Source: Sva-07 sp963707515 (GTDB lineage Bacteria > Actinomycetota > Acidimicrobiia > Acidimicrobiales > Ilumatobacteraceae). Taken from it: 64,000 bases of DNA. Location of the stretch: positions 1,240,001-1,304,000 of the forward strand of contig CAVPQI010000001.1 of assembly GCA_963707515.1 (NCBI GenBank). The letters run 5' to 3'. The notes beneath the pieces are model-generated. The model saw only the letters and a program-made list of their open reading frames with translations, searched no databases and had not been told where the DNA came from. This document shows, piece after piece, positions 54,084-63,266 of this stretch (positions are counted from its first letter, which is position 1; each line of letters starts with the position of its first letter). Made by a program: the position numbers and the translations under genes.

Positions 54084-54941
54084 TCAGGCGGCCGCTCGGA
54101 GGTCGGCGAGGACGGCGTCGTGGACCGCTGCGAACCAGGCCGAGTCGCTCGTGCACACCCGACCCTTGCGCGCGAGACGGCGGACCGACCCCTGGTCACG
54201 AAACCCCAACCGGGCGGCGAGCTCGGCCGGCGTCGCTGCTCTGGTCTCGATCGCCACCTGGGCGGCCAACGTGCGACGGAGCTCGTCGGGCCGCCAGTCC
54301 TGAGGTGGCGGCACGGCAGACGAGCTGACCGCCCGATCCACCGCACACTCGACGGCTTCGGGCGAGGTCGGGATCAGCGGAGGGAGGCCACCGAGCGGCA
54401 GCAGATCGGACGGTTGCGGCTCGAGCACCCAGTCGAGGTAGGCAAGCGAGACGACGCCGCCGGTCACCGGCCCGATTGTCAGCCCGGTCGGCAGAGGCCG
54501 TCGGCCGACGAGGGCACCGAGGCTCGACCAGCGGTACGCCGGCAGAGCCCTCGTGGGTACGAAGGCGAGCGGATTCCGATGGATGTAGCGCGCCACCTGA
54601 TGTAGCTGGCCGTCGGTGGTGACCGCGACGTTCTTGAACCGACCGGTGAAGACCGGCCCCTCCCGCGCCGTCCGCCCGTTGTAGGCGCTGGCGTAGCGCG
54701 CACAGAGTCGCTGCATGGCGTCCGAGATCGCCCCGTCGTCGTTGCGGAGCAGAAGGTGGATGTGGTTGTTCATGAGCGCGTATGCGTGCAGTTCCACACG
54801 GTGCTCGCGGAAGGTCTCCTCCATCCACGTTTCGAAGCACGCCCGGTCAGCGTCGCAGCTGAAGATGTCCTGGCGATCGGCGCCACGGTTGAAGATGTGT
54901 TGCCACTCGCTCTGCCCGAGGTCTCGGATCCTGCGTCCCAT
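54084..54941 (-). CDS. REP-associated tyrosine transposase (RAYT, Y1_Tnp/TnpA_REP family)
   Basis: 285 aa. The Y1 (HUH) core is present: WQHIFNRGADRQDIF, then MNNHIHLLLRNDD with the HxH metal motif (residues ~58-62), FTGRFKNVAV and the helix RYIHRNPLAFVPTRALPAYRWSSLGAL of the IS200-like family; the nucleophilic Tyr is probably Y in RYIHRNP. It has a ~100-residue C-terminal extension not seen in IS200 transposases. Such genes are single-copy and associated with REP palindromes. Here inverted arrays of a 34-bp repeat lie on both sides. Confidence 0.9.
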   Translation of the reverse strand: MGRRIRDLGQSEWQHIFNRGADRQDIFSCDADRACFETWMEETFREHRVELHAYALMNNHIHLLLRNDDGAISDAMQRLCARYASAYNGRTAREGPVFTGRFKNVAVTTDGQLHQVARYIHRNPLAFVPTRALPAYRWSSLGALVGRRPLPTGLTIGPVTGGVVSLAYLDWVLEPQPSDLLPLGGLPPLIPTSPEAVECAVDRAVSSSAVPPPQDWRPDELRRTLAAQVAIETRAATPAELAARLGFRDQGSVRRLARKGRVCTSDSAWFAAVHDAVLADLRAAA

Positions 54942-54987
54942 GACCGCATGATGCGCCGAGGGTGTGACGGTCCACGCCGAGCCCGTC

Positions 54988-55100
54988 GGGGACGGGGCCA
55001 GGCGGGCAGCCGAGGCCCGTTGGGGACGGGGCCAGGCGGGCAGCCGAGGCCCGTTGGGGACGGGGCCGGACGGGCAGACCGGCGCGCCAGGGACGGGGGC
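54988..55100 (-). repeat. right array of the 34-bp repeat, inverted relative to the left
   Basis: The core appears as GGGGACGGGGCC, the reverse complement of the left core, starting at 54988, 55022 and 55056 (34-bp period), with a degenerate copy around 55089. Units read GGGGACGGGGCCAGGCGGGC followed by AGCCGAGGCCCGTT. Confidence 0.85.
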
Positions 55101-55145
55101 GGACGGGCGGGCGGGCAGGCCGGTGAGTGGGGCTCGGTGGGGTGA

Positions 55146-55895
55146 TCAGGTGGATGGGAGGGACACCGGGGTGGGGTCGGCGAGTGCGGTCACGGTGGCG
55201 GAGACCGACGCCGGCCCCTGCGCCGTGTCGGCGGCGTACCCGATCGAGTGCAGCGTCGTGCCCTCGATCGTGAACAAGACGGTGATCGGCTCCTCGCCGG
55301 TCAGCGACAGCGCCGTCGGCGGGTAGGTCGCCACCAGCGTCACCACCCCACCGTCGTTCGACTCGACGGCGATCGACTGCGGCGAGCGCAGCGGGGCGAT
55401 GGGATCGGTGATCGGCGGCTGGTCGAGCTCCTGCCACCCGGCGTCGATCGACGCCCAGGCACCGGTCGGGGCGACGATGTAGTCGACGGTCTGACCGTTC
55501 GACGACACCGTGACCCGTGTGCTGTCGCCGACCCGGTCACCTTCGGCCGCCAGGATCTCGGCACCGGCGACGGTCGCCGTGGTGACGAAGTGGTAGCCGC
55601 CGGCAACCTCGTCGAACGCCGCGGTCAGCAGTGCCGCCGCGTCGATCGCCGGTTCGACCTCCGTCGGAGGCGGCGTCGCCGGCGTGGTCGCCGTGGATGC
55701 CGGTGACGGTGCCGCCGTCGCGGGTACCGCCGTCATCGGCGGCGCCGTCGAGGCGGTCCCGGCACTCGTGGTGTCACCGCCGTCGCAGGCCGAGAGCCCG
55801 GCGGCGACCAGCGCCGCACCCAGCACGATCGCCGACAGCCCGCGCGGTGCCCGCCGTCCGGATGTTCGGGGAGCTGGGCGATGCACGTCGGTCAC
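55146..55895 (-). CDS. lipoprotein, LppX/LprG-like candidate
   Basis: 249 aa. Lipobox AAGLSAC (Cys37), then a Thr/Ala/Pro-rich linker (residues ~40-80). The mature domain (IDAAALLTAAFDEVAGGYHFVTTATVAGAEILAAEGDRVGDSTRVTVSSNGQTVDYIVAPTGAWASIDAGWQEL) is beta-rich, like outer-membrane lipid-carrier lipoproteins of the LppX/LprG/LolA type, but this is a weak inference. The ATG overlaps the stop of the Gly/Asp-rich exported protein. Confidence 0.7.
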   Translation of the reverse strand: MTDVHRPAPRTSGRRAPRGLSAIVLGAALVAAGLSACDGGDTTSAGTASTAPPMTAVPATAAPSPASTATTPATPPPTEVEPAIDAAALLTAAFDEVAGGYHFVTTATVAGAEILAAEGDRVGDSTRVTVSSNGQTVDYIVAPTGAWASIDAGWQELDQPPITDPIAPLRSPQSIAVESNDGGVVTLVATYPPTALSLTGEEPITVLFTIEGTTLHSIGYAADTAQGPASVSATVTALADPTPVSLPST

Positions 55896-57223
55896 CCGCC
55901 GCGCCGACCGTCACCGCCGCGATCCCAGCCACCGCCGCCCTCGCTGCCGCCGTCACGACCGTCGCGACCGTCGCCCCAGTCGCCGTGGTCGCGGCCCTCG
56001 CCCCAGTCGCCGTGGTCGCCGTGGTCTTCGCCGTCGCCCCAGTCGCCGTGGTCGCGGCCATCGCCGTCGCCGTCGCCGCTGTCGCCCCAGCCGTCATGGT
56101 CACGACCGTCCTGCTGGCCGCCCCAGTCGTGGCCACGATCGTCGCCATCGACACCTTCGTCGCCTTCGTCGCCTTCGTCGCCATCGTCGGTGGCCGCCGG
56201 GTCGATCTCGGTGTTCACGGTCGGGTCGACGCGGTCGCAGCGGAACCACTCCGACGTGCCGACGGCCAGCGGCTCGTCGCCGTCACCGCCACCGTGGCCG
56301 TCGTCGCCGTCGTGCCACCAGCGGGCGTCGTTGGACGTGATGGCAACGCCCTCGCGGCGGCTGAACGCCACCCAGGCTCGGTCGCCGCGCTCGTTGACCT
56401 GCCCGGCAGGCGTCGGCACGACGTTGCTCACCTGGCCGTCGGCGTCGACGGTGTACGTGACGCTGGCCGGCGTGCCGTCGCACAGGGCGCCGGTCCACGT
56501 GTGTGTTCCGACCTGGTCGCCTTCGACGAGCGCTCGCCCGCGGACGCCGGAGATGCCGACGACGACGTTGGCCTTCGAACCGTCGGGCTTGGTCACGAGG
56601 ACCGCCGACACGTCGAGGCTGCGGCGCTGCCCGTTCTGCTCGAACGAGATCTCGGCGTTCGCCGACTCGATCGTCGCGTCGCCCCACGAGCGGTCGCGGT
56701 ACTCGGTCGCGCCGATCTCGAACGTCGCCGCCGAGTCGACGGTGACGCCGGTGATGTCCGGCCCGCCCTCGGCGGTGGCACCGACGCTGAAGCCAACGGT
56801 GGTGGTCTGACCGTCGCCGAAGACGTCGCCGGTCCAGCCGCCGGGTCCGGTGATCTCGGCCAGCGAGGCGGCCGCCGCGGTCACCCGCTGGCCGCCCCAG
56901 TGGCCGGCGACCTTGACCCGCGTCGTGCCGGCATCGTTGACGAACGACACCCGGTTCGGCTTGAGCTTGTCGGCCGTGTAGTCGTCGGCCTGATTGAGCG
57001 AGACGTCGACGATGCCGCCGCCGACGTCGGTGGACACGTCGACGACGAGGGGCGCACCGAGTAACGGCAGCGTCACCGTCGACGTGGCGGCCACCGCGGG
57101 GGCAGCTTCTTGCGCCGGCGGCGGTTCCTGGGCGAGGGCGACGGGCGCGGCGAGGGTCGCTGCGAGGGCCGTCAACGATCCGCCGACGAGCGCTCCCGCG
57201 CTCAGCAAGGTCCGTGTGCGCAT
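55892..57223 (-). CDS. exported protein with Gly/Asp/His/Trp-rich repetitive C-terminal tail
   Basis: 443 aa. Signal peptide MRTRTLLSAGALVGGSLTALAATLAAPVALAQE. The central region (~50-330) is beta-rich (VTLPLLGAPLVVDVSTDVGGGIVDVSLNQADDYTADKLKPNRVSFVNDAG) without a named domain that I can identify. From ~residue 345 the tail is almost only Gly, Asp, His, Trp, Arg, with units such as DHGDWGDG and GRDHGDWG. The repeats are a GC-rich minisatellite in DNA. The upstream-cotranscribed lipoprotein follows with a 4-bp overlap. The tail could bind cations. Confidence 0.68.
   Translation of the reverse strand: MRTRTLLSAGALVGGSLTALAATLAAPVALAQEPPPAQEAAPAVAATSTVTLPLLGAPLVVDVSTDVGGGIVDVSLNQADDYTADKLKPNRVSFVNDAGTTRVKVAGHWGGQRVTAAAASLAEITGPGGWTGDVFGDGQTTTVGFSVGATAEGGPDITGVTVDSAATFEIGATEYRDRSWGDATIESANAEISFEQNGQRRSLDVSAVLVTKPDGSKANVVVGISGVRGRALVEGDQVGTHTWTGALCDGTPASVTYTVDADGQVSNVVPTPAGQVNERGDRAWVAFSRREGVAITSNDARWWHDGDDGHGGGDGDEPLAVGTSEWFRCDRVDPTVNTEIDPAATDDGDEGDEGDEGVDGDDRGHDWGGQQDGRDHDGWGDSGDGDGDGRDHGDWGDGEDHGDHGDWGEGRDHGDWGDGRDGRDGGSEGGGGWDRGGDGRRGG
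55930..56120 (-). repeat. minisatellite encoding the DHGDWGDG-type tail
   Basis: On the plus strand, CCCCAGTCGCCGTGGTCG recurs with small variations (at ~55975, ~56001, ~56037 and others). It encodes the Gly/Asp/Trp-rich C-terminus. Copies differ by 3-9 bp insertions, always in frame, so the reading frame is under selection or assembly collapsed some units. Confidence 0.7.
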
Positions 57224-57344
57224 GGAATCTCTCCTGGTCCCCGCCCGGTGGGTTCCTGCCCGCGCACGTCCAGTCTTTCACGTTCGTCACACGTTCGTAA
57301 TGTCGCCCCGCAGATCTTTTCGATGACGGGCGCGTCAGACCAGC

Positions 57345-58646
<1,302 letters not shown>

Positions 58647-58716
58647 GATGCGACGATAAGCGATGCTGCATGTGCCTGCGGCATGGTGAAGGAAATGTGA
58701 ACTATTGTCGCAGACC

Positions 58717-59658
58717 GTGGCGACGCTTCCCGATCTCTCGATCCGCCAACTCGACTACCTGGTCGCTGTCGCCGACGAGCCGACGTGGGCACACGCCGCG
58801 GCGCGCGTCGGCGTCAGCCCGTCGGCGCTGTCGCAGGGGCTCGCCGAGCTGGAGCGGCGCGTCGGCGTCCCGCTCTTCGAACGCGACGGCCGGCGGCGAC
58901 TCGTCCGCCGCAGCGCGGCACCGGTCGTCGAGCACGCCCGCCGCGTGCTCGCCCTCACCGACGACCTCACATCCTGGGCGGAACGACTCCGGACCGGCCG
59001 CACGGGGCGCGTGCGACTCGGGCTGATCGACGTCGCCGCCGTCGTCCACCTCCCCGACGCGCTGGCCGAGTTCCGCACCACGCACCGCGACGTCGAGCTC
59101 CGGCTCCGCGTCGCGCCGTCGGGCGAGTTGATCGAGCTCGTGCTCGCCAACGAGCTCGACCTCGTCGTCTGCGTCGCCCCACCCGAGGAGCGGTCGGTGC
59201 TCACCGTCGAGCCGGTGATGGACGAGGACCTCGCCGTCTACGCCCCGCCGGGCGAGGCGCGCCCGCAGCCGGCATCGTGGGGACCGTGGGTGATGTTCCC
59301 CGAGGGGTCGCACACGCGCAGCGTCGTCGTCGCCGAGCTCGCCCGACTCGGCGCACCGCTCGACGTCGTCGCCGAGAGTCACCAGCCCGAGGTGTTGCGC
59401 GAGATGGTCCGATTGGGGCTCGGCTGGACGGTGCTCCCGACCGCCCAGGCGGAGATCGGCGAACGGGCCCTCACCGACGGCATCTCGTTGACGACACGTC
59501 GCCTCGTCATCGCCCGCCGGCGCGATGCGATCGCCGATCCGGCGGTCGACGCCCTGTCGGTGGCGCTGCGTCAGGCGGGGCTGAGCTCGACCGGCACGAA
59601 CACCTCGGGGTCGGCGGTCCGGAAATCGATGACGGGCGATCCGCCGGCACAGGAATAG
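58717..59658 (+). CDS. LysR-family transcriptional regulator
   Basis: 313 aa from GTG at 58717 (a TTG 12 bp upstream is possible). The winged-HTH LSIRQLDYLVAVADEPTWAHAAARVGVSPSALSQGLAELERRVGVPLFERDGRRRLV is complete, followed by a standard effector domain. TATTGT (58703-58708) ends 8 bp before the GTG. Divergent from ino1 with 70 bp between starts, so it may regulate that gene. Its 3' end overlaps the convergent lipoprotein gene by 88 bp. Confidence 0.92.
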   Translation: MATLPDLSIRQLDYLVAVADEPTWAHAAARVGVSPSALSQGLAELERRVGVPLFERDGRRRLVRRSAAPVVEHARRVLALTDDLTSWAERLRTGRTGRVRLGLIDVAAVVHLPDALAEFRTTHRDVELRLRVAPSGELIELVLANELDLVVCVAPPEERSVLTVEPVMDEDLAVYAPPGEARPQPASWGPWVMFPEGSHTRSVVVAELARLGAPLDVVAESHQPEVLREMVRLGLGWTVLPTAQAEIGERALTDGISLTTRRLVIARRRDAIADPAVDALSVALRQAGLSSTGTNTSGSAVRKSMTGDPPAQE

Positions 59659-60311
59659 GTGGCGCCGCTGACCGGCGACTGGGCCAACAGGCCGTCGGCG
59701 AGGTCACTCCCACTGAACGTCGTCTCGTTGACCGTGATCGACACGAGGAGCTCGACCTGGTCGGAGGCCGTGGTGATCGTGCCGGCGGCGGCACTCCAGC
59801 TCCCCGTCGCTGTCCCGCTCGTGGCACCGGTGCCGGGCGCCCCGACGATGTCGACGACGAGGTCGAAATCGGGAGCCCAACGGTAGGAGCCGGCGGCGTC
59901 GAATGTCAGCGTTGCCTGGCCGCTCGCGGTGATCGCGATCGGTGCGTCGACCGTCGCCATCAGCCCCGCGTAGTACTCGTTGATCTCGGTGTCGGTCACG
60001 ACCCAGTCGCCGATCAGGCAGTCGCCGTTGTCGGGTTCGGCGGGCGCCGTCGTCGACGGCGGCAGCGTGGCGGGAGCCAGCGTCGGCGCAACGCTCGTGC
60101 CTTCCGTGTCGACGGGAGCCGTCGACTCGACGGTGCTCGACGCCGGCACCGTGCTCACCGACGATCCCTCGGTGGTCGTCGCACCCGGCGCGGTGACGGG
60201 CGTCGACGCCTCGCTCTCGGCGGGGTCGTCGTCACCGGTGCAGGACACGACGGCGGCGGCGGTGACGACGGCGACGAGGACGACCCGCGCCCGGTGGAAG
60301 GCGAACGGCAT
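59571..60311 (-). CDS. lipoprotein with Thr/Ser/Pro-rich linker
   Basis: 246 aa from ATG at 60311. Lipobox AAVVSC (Cys24), a Thr/Ser/Pro/Val linker (~30-80), then a beta-rich domain DCLIGDWVVTDTEINEYYAGLMATVDAPIAITASGQATLTFDAAGSYRWAPDFDLVVDIVG resembling lipocalin-like or META-type folds, with CAGGSPVIDF near the C-terminus forming a probable disulfide with the first Cys. I do not recognise a named family. Its 3' end overlaps the LysR gene; it follows the 5-formyl-THF cyclo-ligase gene by 7 bp on the same strand. Confidence 0.7.
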   Translation of the reverse strand: MPFAFHRARVVLVAVVTAAAVVSCTGDDDPAESEASTPVTAPGATTTEGSSVSTVPASSTVESTAPVDTEGTSVAPTLAPATLPPSTTAPAEPDNGDCLIGDWVVTDTEINEYYAGLMATVDAPIAITASGQATLTFDAAGSYRWAPDFDLVVDIVGAPGTGATSGTATGSWSAAAGTITTASDQVELLVSITVNETTFSGSDLADGLLAQSPVSGATYSCAGGSPVIDFRTADPEVFVPVELSPA

Positions 60312-60318
60312 GGCAGCG

Positions 60319-60804
60319 TCAGTCTCGCGCCAGGATCGCCTCGTCGGTGACGACCAGGTCGAGACGCACGTCGTGCGCTTCGGTCGGCAGCTCGTCGACG
60401 AGTTGCTCGGCGAAGCCAACGCCGATCGTCAGACAGTCGTCGCGGACCTCCGCGAGGAACCGGTCGTACCAGCCACCCCCCTGACCGAGCCGCTCGCCGC
60501 TGCGGGTGAACGCCACGCACGGCACGATGACGACGTCGGGCCAGCCCGGATCGAGTGCGTCCTCGGGCAGGCGGACGTGCTTCCCCTCGAGCTCGGCCCA
60601 GCCCATGAACGGTGCCGTGTCCGGCTCGCCGGCGATCGACGAGAAGGCGAGGATTCGCCGTGCGGCGAGCACGTCGTCGAGCATCGACACCGCCGCCCAG
60701 ATGCGGTCGGAGCGGGCGGCGACGTCGTCGATCTGGCGCCGAACCTGGCGCATCGAACGGCGAATCTCGGCCTTGGCGTCGGTCGCTGGCATCGGGTCGC
60801 CCAT
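60319..60804 (-). CDS. 5-formyltetrahydrofolate cyclo-ligase
   Basis: 161 aa. KAEIRRSMRQVRRQIDDVAARSDRIWAAV, VIVPCVAFTRSGERLGQGGGWYDRFLAEV and VGFAEQLVDELPTEAHDVRLDLVVTD are the family motifs; the GGGWYDR loop binds ATP-Mg. Slightly shorter than the usual ~190 aa. It converts 5-formyl-THF to methenyl-THF, which FolD (52975-53832) can use. The start at 60804 has a minus-strand TACGCT (60813-60818) 8 bp away, so it is likely leaderless. Confidence 0.92.
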   Translation of the reverse strand: MGDPMPATDAKAEIRRSMRQVRRQIDDVAARSDRIWAAVSMLDDVLAARRILAFSSIAGEPDTAPFMGWAELEGKHVRLPEDALDPGWPDVVIVPCVAFTRSGERLGQGGGWYDRFLAEVRDDCLTIGVGFAEQLVDELPTEAHDVRLDLVVTDEAILARD

Positions 60805-60812
60805 CGATCGGC

Positions 60813-60822
60813 AGCGTACAGT
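60813..60822. promoter_or_regulatory. overlapping divergent -10 elements
   Basis: Minus-strand TACGCT (60813-60818) serves the cyclo-ligase gene; plus-strand TACAGT (60817-60822) serves the flavin reductase gene. They share two bases, and only 25 bp separate the two start codons. RNA polymerase cannot bind both at once, so the genes should be mutually exclusive or competitive. Confidence 0.5.
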
Positions 60823-60829
60823 GGGGTCG

Positions 60830-61399
60830 GTGAACGCCCCCGAACGATCCCCCGAACGATCCCCCGAGCCGGCCCTCGGCGACGTCGACGGTACGGCGTT
60901 CGACTCGGCACACTTCCGGACGGTGCTCGGCCACTTCCCGACGGGCGTCACCGTCGTCACCGGCATGGCCGCCGGCGACCGTCCCCACGGATTCACGATC
61001 GGCTCGTTCACCTCGGTCTCGCTCGACCCGCCGCTCGTCGGCTTCTTGCCGCAGAAGGACTCCGAGACCTGGGCGCTGATGAAGGACGCCGCCAGCTTCT
61101 GCGTCAACGTGCTCAGCGACAAGCAGAGCGACCTGTGCTGGAAGTTCGCCAAGACCGGCACCGAACTGACCCGCTTCGAAGGGGTCGCCTGGCACGCCGC
61201 GCCGTCGGGGGCGCCCGTCCTCGAACGTGCCGTCGCCTGGATCGACTGCCACGTCGAGGAGATCTACGAGATGGGCGACCACTACTTCGTCCTCGGCCGG
61301 GTGACGGCCCTCGACGCCGACGCCGACCACGACGGCCTGCCGCCGCAACCGCTGGTGTTCTACCGCGGCACGATCGGCGGATTCGCGTCCGAGGGCTGA
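60830..61399 (+). CDS. flavin reductase family protein (FMN-binding split barrel)
   Basis: 189 aa from GTG at 60830, 7 bp after TACAGT. The core FRTVLGHFPTGVTVVTGMAAGDRPHGFTIGSFTSVSLDPPLVGFLPQKDSETW is the flavin-reductase (HpaC/FMN_red) pattern; CVNVLSDKQSDLCWKFA and the YFVLGRVTALD strand follow. Members supply reduced flavin to two-component monooxygenases. The N-terminus carries a tandem ERSPERSPEP repeat. Divergent from the cyclo-ligase gene. Confidence 0.9.
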   Translation: MNAPERSPERSPEPALGDVDGTAFDSAHFRTVLGHFPTGVTVVTGMAAGDRPHGFTIGSFTSVSLDPPLVGFLPQKDSETWALMKDAASFCVNVLSDKQSDLCWKFAKTGTELTRFEGVAWHAAPSGAPVLERAVAWIDCHVEEIYEMGDHYFVLGRVTALDADADHDGLPPQPLVFYRGTIGGFASEG

Positions 61400-61408
61400 C
61401 GAGCGACC

Positions 61409-61798
61409 ATGCACCCGCGGACGCCACTCGCTGCCGCCCTCGACACCGCCTCGGTCGTGGTCTTCGTCGCCGTCGGACGCCGCGAGCACGAGCAGGACTC
61501 GGCGATCAGCGGGCTCGTCACGACCGCCGCGCCGTTCCTCATCGCCCTCGTCGTCGCCTGGTTGGCGCTGCGCGTGTGGCAGCGTCCCACCGACTGGCGG
61601 ATCGGCGTCGGGGTGTGGGCGATCACCGTCGCCGGCGGCATGGTGCTGCGGCGCTTCGTGTTCGACGACGGCACGGCACTCTCGTTCGTGATCGTCGCCA
61701 CCTGCTTCCTCGCCGCCACGCTGATCGGGTGGCGGCTGCTCGCCGGCCTCAGAGACCGGGCGAGACCGTCGACCCGTGCGATGTCCAGTAGTCGTTGA
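61409..61798 (+). CDS. DUF3054 membrane protein
   Basis: 129 aa, four hydrophobic helices. ALDTASVVVFVAVGRREHEQDSAISGLVTTAAPFLIALVVAWLALRVWQRP is the DUF3054 signature, in particular the VGRREHE/D motif. Function unknown. It starts 9 bp after the flavin reductase stop and its 3' end overlaps the convergent DUF4234 gene by 50 bp. Confidence 0.85.
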   Translation: MHPRTPLAAALDTASVVVFVAVGRREHEQDSAISGLVTTAAPFLIALVVAWLALRVWQRPTDWRIGVGVWAITVAGGMVLRRFVFDDGTALSFVIVATCFLAATLIGWRLLAGLRDRARPSTRAMSSSR

Positions 61799-62225
61799 TC
61801 GACCGCTGGATGCGCACGTACCAGATGATGTTGCCGATCAACGGCAGCAGGAACCACAGACCCCAGATCGTCGTGATCGGCGGCTCCTTGCCGTCGCGGC
61901 GGTAGAGCTGCTCGACCTCGGAGGCGAGCATGAACATCGTCACCGGTGAGATCAGCAGGGTGATGAAGAGGTAGGCGACGCCGCCGAGCCCGACACCGGC
62001 GTAGCGCTTGATCTCCTCGCCGTTCTGGTACGACCACACGATCGTCCAGATGCCGAAGGTGACGATCGTCAGCAGGATCACGAGCCCGATCGAACGCGGT
62101 TTGCCGAGCTCACCGGTGGCCCCGTACCCGCCGGGGATCGGCGACGGCGCGCCGAGGCTGGCCGACGGAGGTGGTGGTGGTGGCGGTGGTGGCGCAGCCG
62201 GCGGCGGCGGTGGGATGTCGCTCAT
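61749..62225 (-). CDS. DUF4234 membrane protein with proline-rich N-terminus
   Basis: 158 aa from ATG 62225. The first 30 residues are a poly-proline stretch (PPPPPAAPPPPPPPPPSA) followed by four hydrophobic helices: GLVILLTIVTFGIWTIVWSYQNGEEIKRYAGVGLGGVAYLFITLLISPVTMFMLASEVEQLYRRDGKEPPITTIWGLWFLLPLIGNIIWYVRIQRSINDYW, the DUF4234 pattern. TACGGT (62233-62238) is 7 bp before the ATG. Function unknown. Confidence 0.85.
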   Translation of the reverse strand: MSDIPPPPPAAPPPPPPPPPSASLGAPSPIPGGYGATGELGKPRSIGLVILLTIVTFGIWTIVWSYQNGEEIKRYAGVGLGGVAYLFITLLISPVTMFMLASEVEQLYRRDGKEPPITTIWGLWFLLPLIGNIIWYVRIQRSINDYWTSHGSTVSPGL

Positions 62226-62282
62226 GGGCGTCACCGTAGATCGCTGCCGGACGCGCCCGTGACGATGACGATGATCAGGCGG

Positions 62283-63167
62283 TCAGCGCTGAAGGCCGAC
62301 GAGTCGCGTGTCGACCGCGGCCACCAGGGCGTCGAGCGCGGCGTCGTCGTTGGGAACGGGCTGCAACGCGTCGTCGATCCCACTGGTGGCGGAGACGATG
62401 ACCGACACGCCGTCGCGCTCCCAGAACGTGACGCTGAAGTCGAGCGGGAGGAGCATCATCTCGTTGACGAGATCGCCGTCGAGCGTGAAGCGATAGGCCT
62501 GATCGCCGGGCCCGGAAAGCTGCTCGATGGCGGGGATCGCCGTGTAGATGCCGATGTCGGCCACCTCGCCGACGATCAGCGGGCACGCCTCGATCCCGGC
62601 AACCAGTTCGGCGAACTCCGCCTGCGACGCAGCCACATCGGCGGGCTCGGGTTCGGGGGTGATGTGGACCTCGATCGCCCGGGTACTCGCCGTGTCGGCG
62701 AACTTGATCTGTGCCGACTCGACGTCGGGCCGCTCGGGATCGAGGATCAACGGCGCCAACCCCGGGCAAGCGACGAGGCTCTCTTCGTCGAAGATGCGGG
62801 CGTCCTCCGCGATCTCGGCTCCGGACGTGTCGACCTCGAACCCGGCGCCGGCCTCTGCGGCGGTCGGCAGGATCGTCCGCAGGTCGTCGATCGACAACGG
62901 TGCGGGCGGCACGGTATCGGGCGGCACGGTCTCGGGCGGCACGGTGTCGATCGGTTCGGTCGTGGCGACGGTGACCGTGCTCGCCGTCCGCGCCGACTCG
63001 GTGGACGGCGCAGCGCTGGCCCCAGGTGGCTCGGTGCCGGTCGCCGCATCGTCCGCCTCGCTGTCGCTGCCACCACAGGCGCACAACGTCGCGGCGAGGC
63101 CGGCGACCAGCACGGTGGCGGGAGCGAGGCGTGGGCGATGACGGTTGGAGCGGCTGGGGGTGGACAT
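62283..63167 (-). CDS. lipoprotein with Thr/Pro linker and unknown C-terminal domain
   Basis: 294 aa from ATG 63167. Lipobox ATLCAC (Cys31), then a Thr/Val/Pro-rich linker with three DTVPPETVPP-type units, encoded by three 15-bp GGCGGCACGGTxTCG repeats (62903-62949). The mature domain (SIDDLRTILPTAAEAGAGFEVDTSGAEIAEDARIFDEESLVACPGLAPLILDPERPDVESAQIKFADTASTRAIEVHITPEPEPADV) is of an actinobacterial lipoprotein type. Function unknown; no transporter genes are adjacent. Confidence 0.75.
   Translation of the reverse strand: MSTPSRSNRHRPRLAPATVLVAGLAATLCACGGSDSEADDAATGTEPPGASAAPSTESARTASTVTVATTEPIDTVPPETVPPDTVPPAPLSIDDLRTILPTAAEAGAGFEVDTSGAEIAEDARIFDEESLVACPGLAPLILDPERPDVESAQIKFADTASTRAIEVHITPEPEPADVAASQAEFAELVAGIEACPLIVGEVADIGIYTAIPAIEQLSGPGDQAYRFTLDGDLVNEMMLLPLDFSVTFWERDGVSVIVSATSGIDDALQPVPNDDAALDALVAAVDTRLVGLQR
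62903..62949 (-). repeat. three 15-bp tandem repeats in the lipoprotein linker
   Basis: GGCGGCACGGTxTCG recurs three times, encoding the Pro/Thr linker. Because 15 is a multiple of three, copy-number change alters linker length without shifting frame. Confidence 0.8.
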
Positions 63168-63266
63168 GCGCACGAGGATGCCCGCCGTCGCCGCGCTCAC
63201 ACCTCGAGAGCGAGCGGGTGCAGCTGCGACTCGACCGAGGGCAGCACCGTTCGCCATGCTCCAGGG

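Noticed and set aside
55146..57223. Sortase/LPXTG-type surface pair
   Set aside because: No LPXTG-like motif or C-terminal membrane segment is seen.
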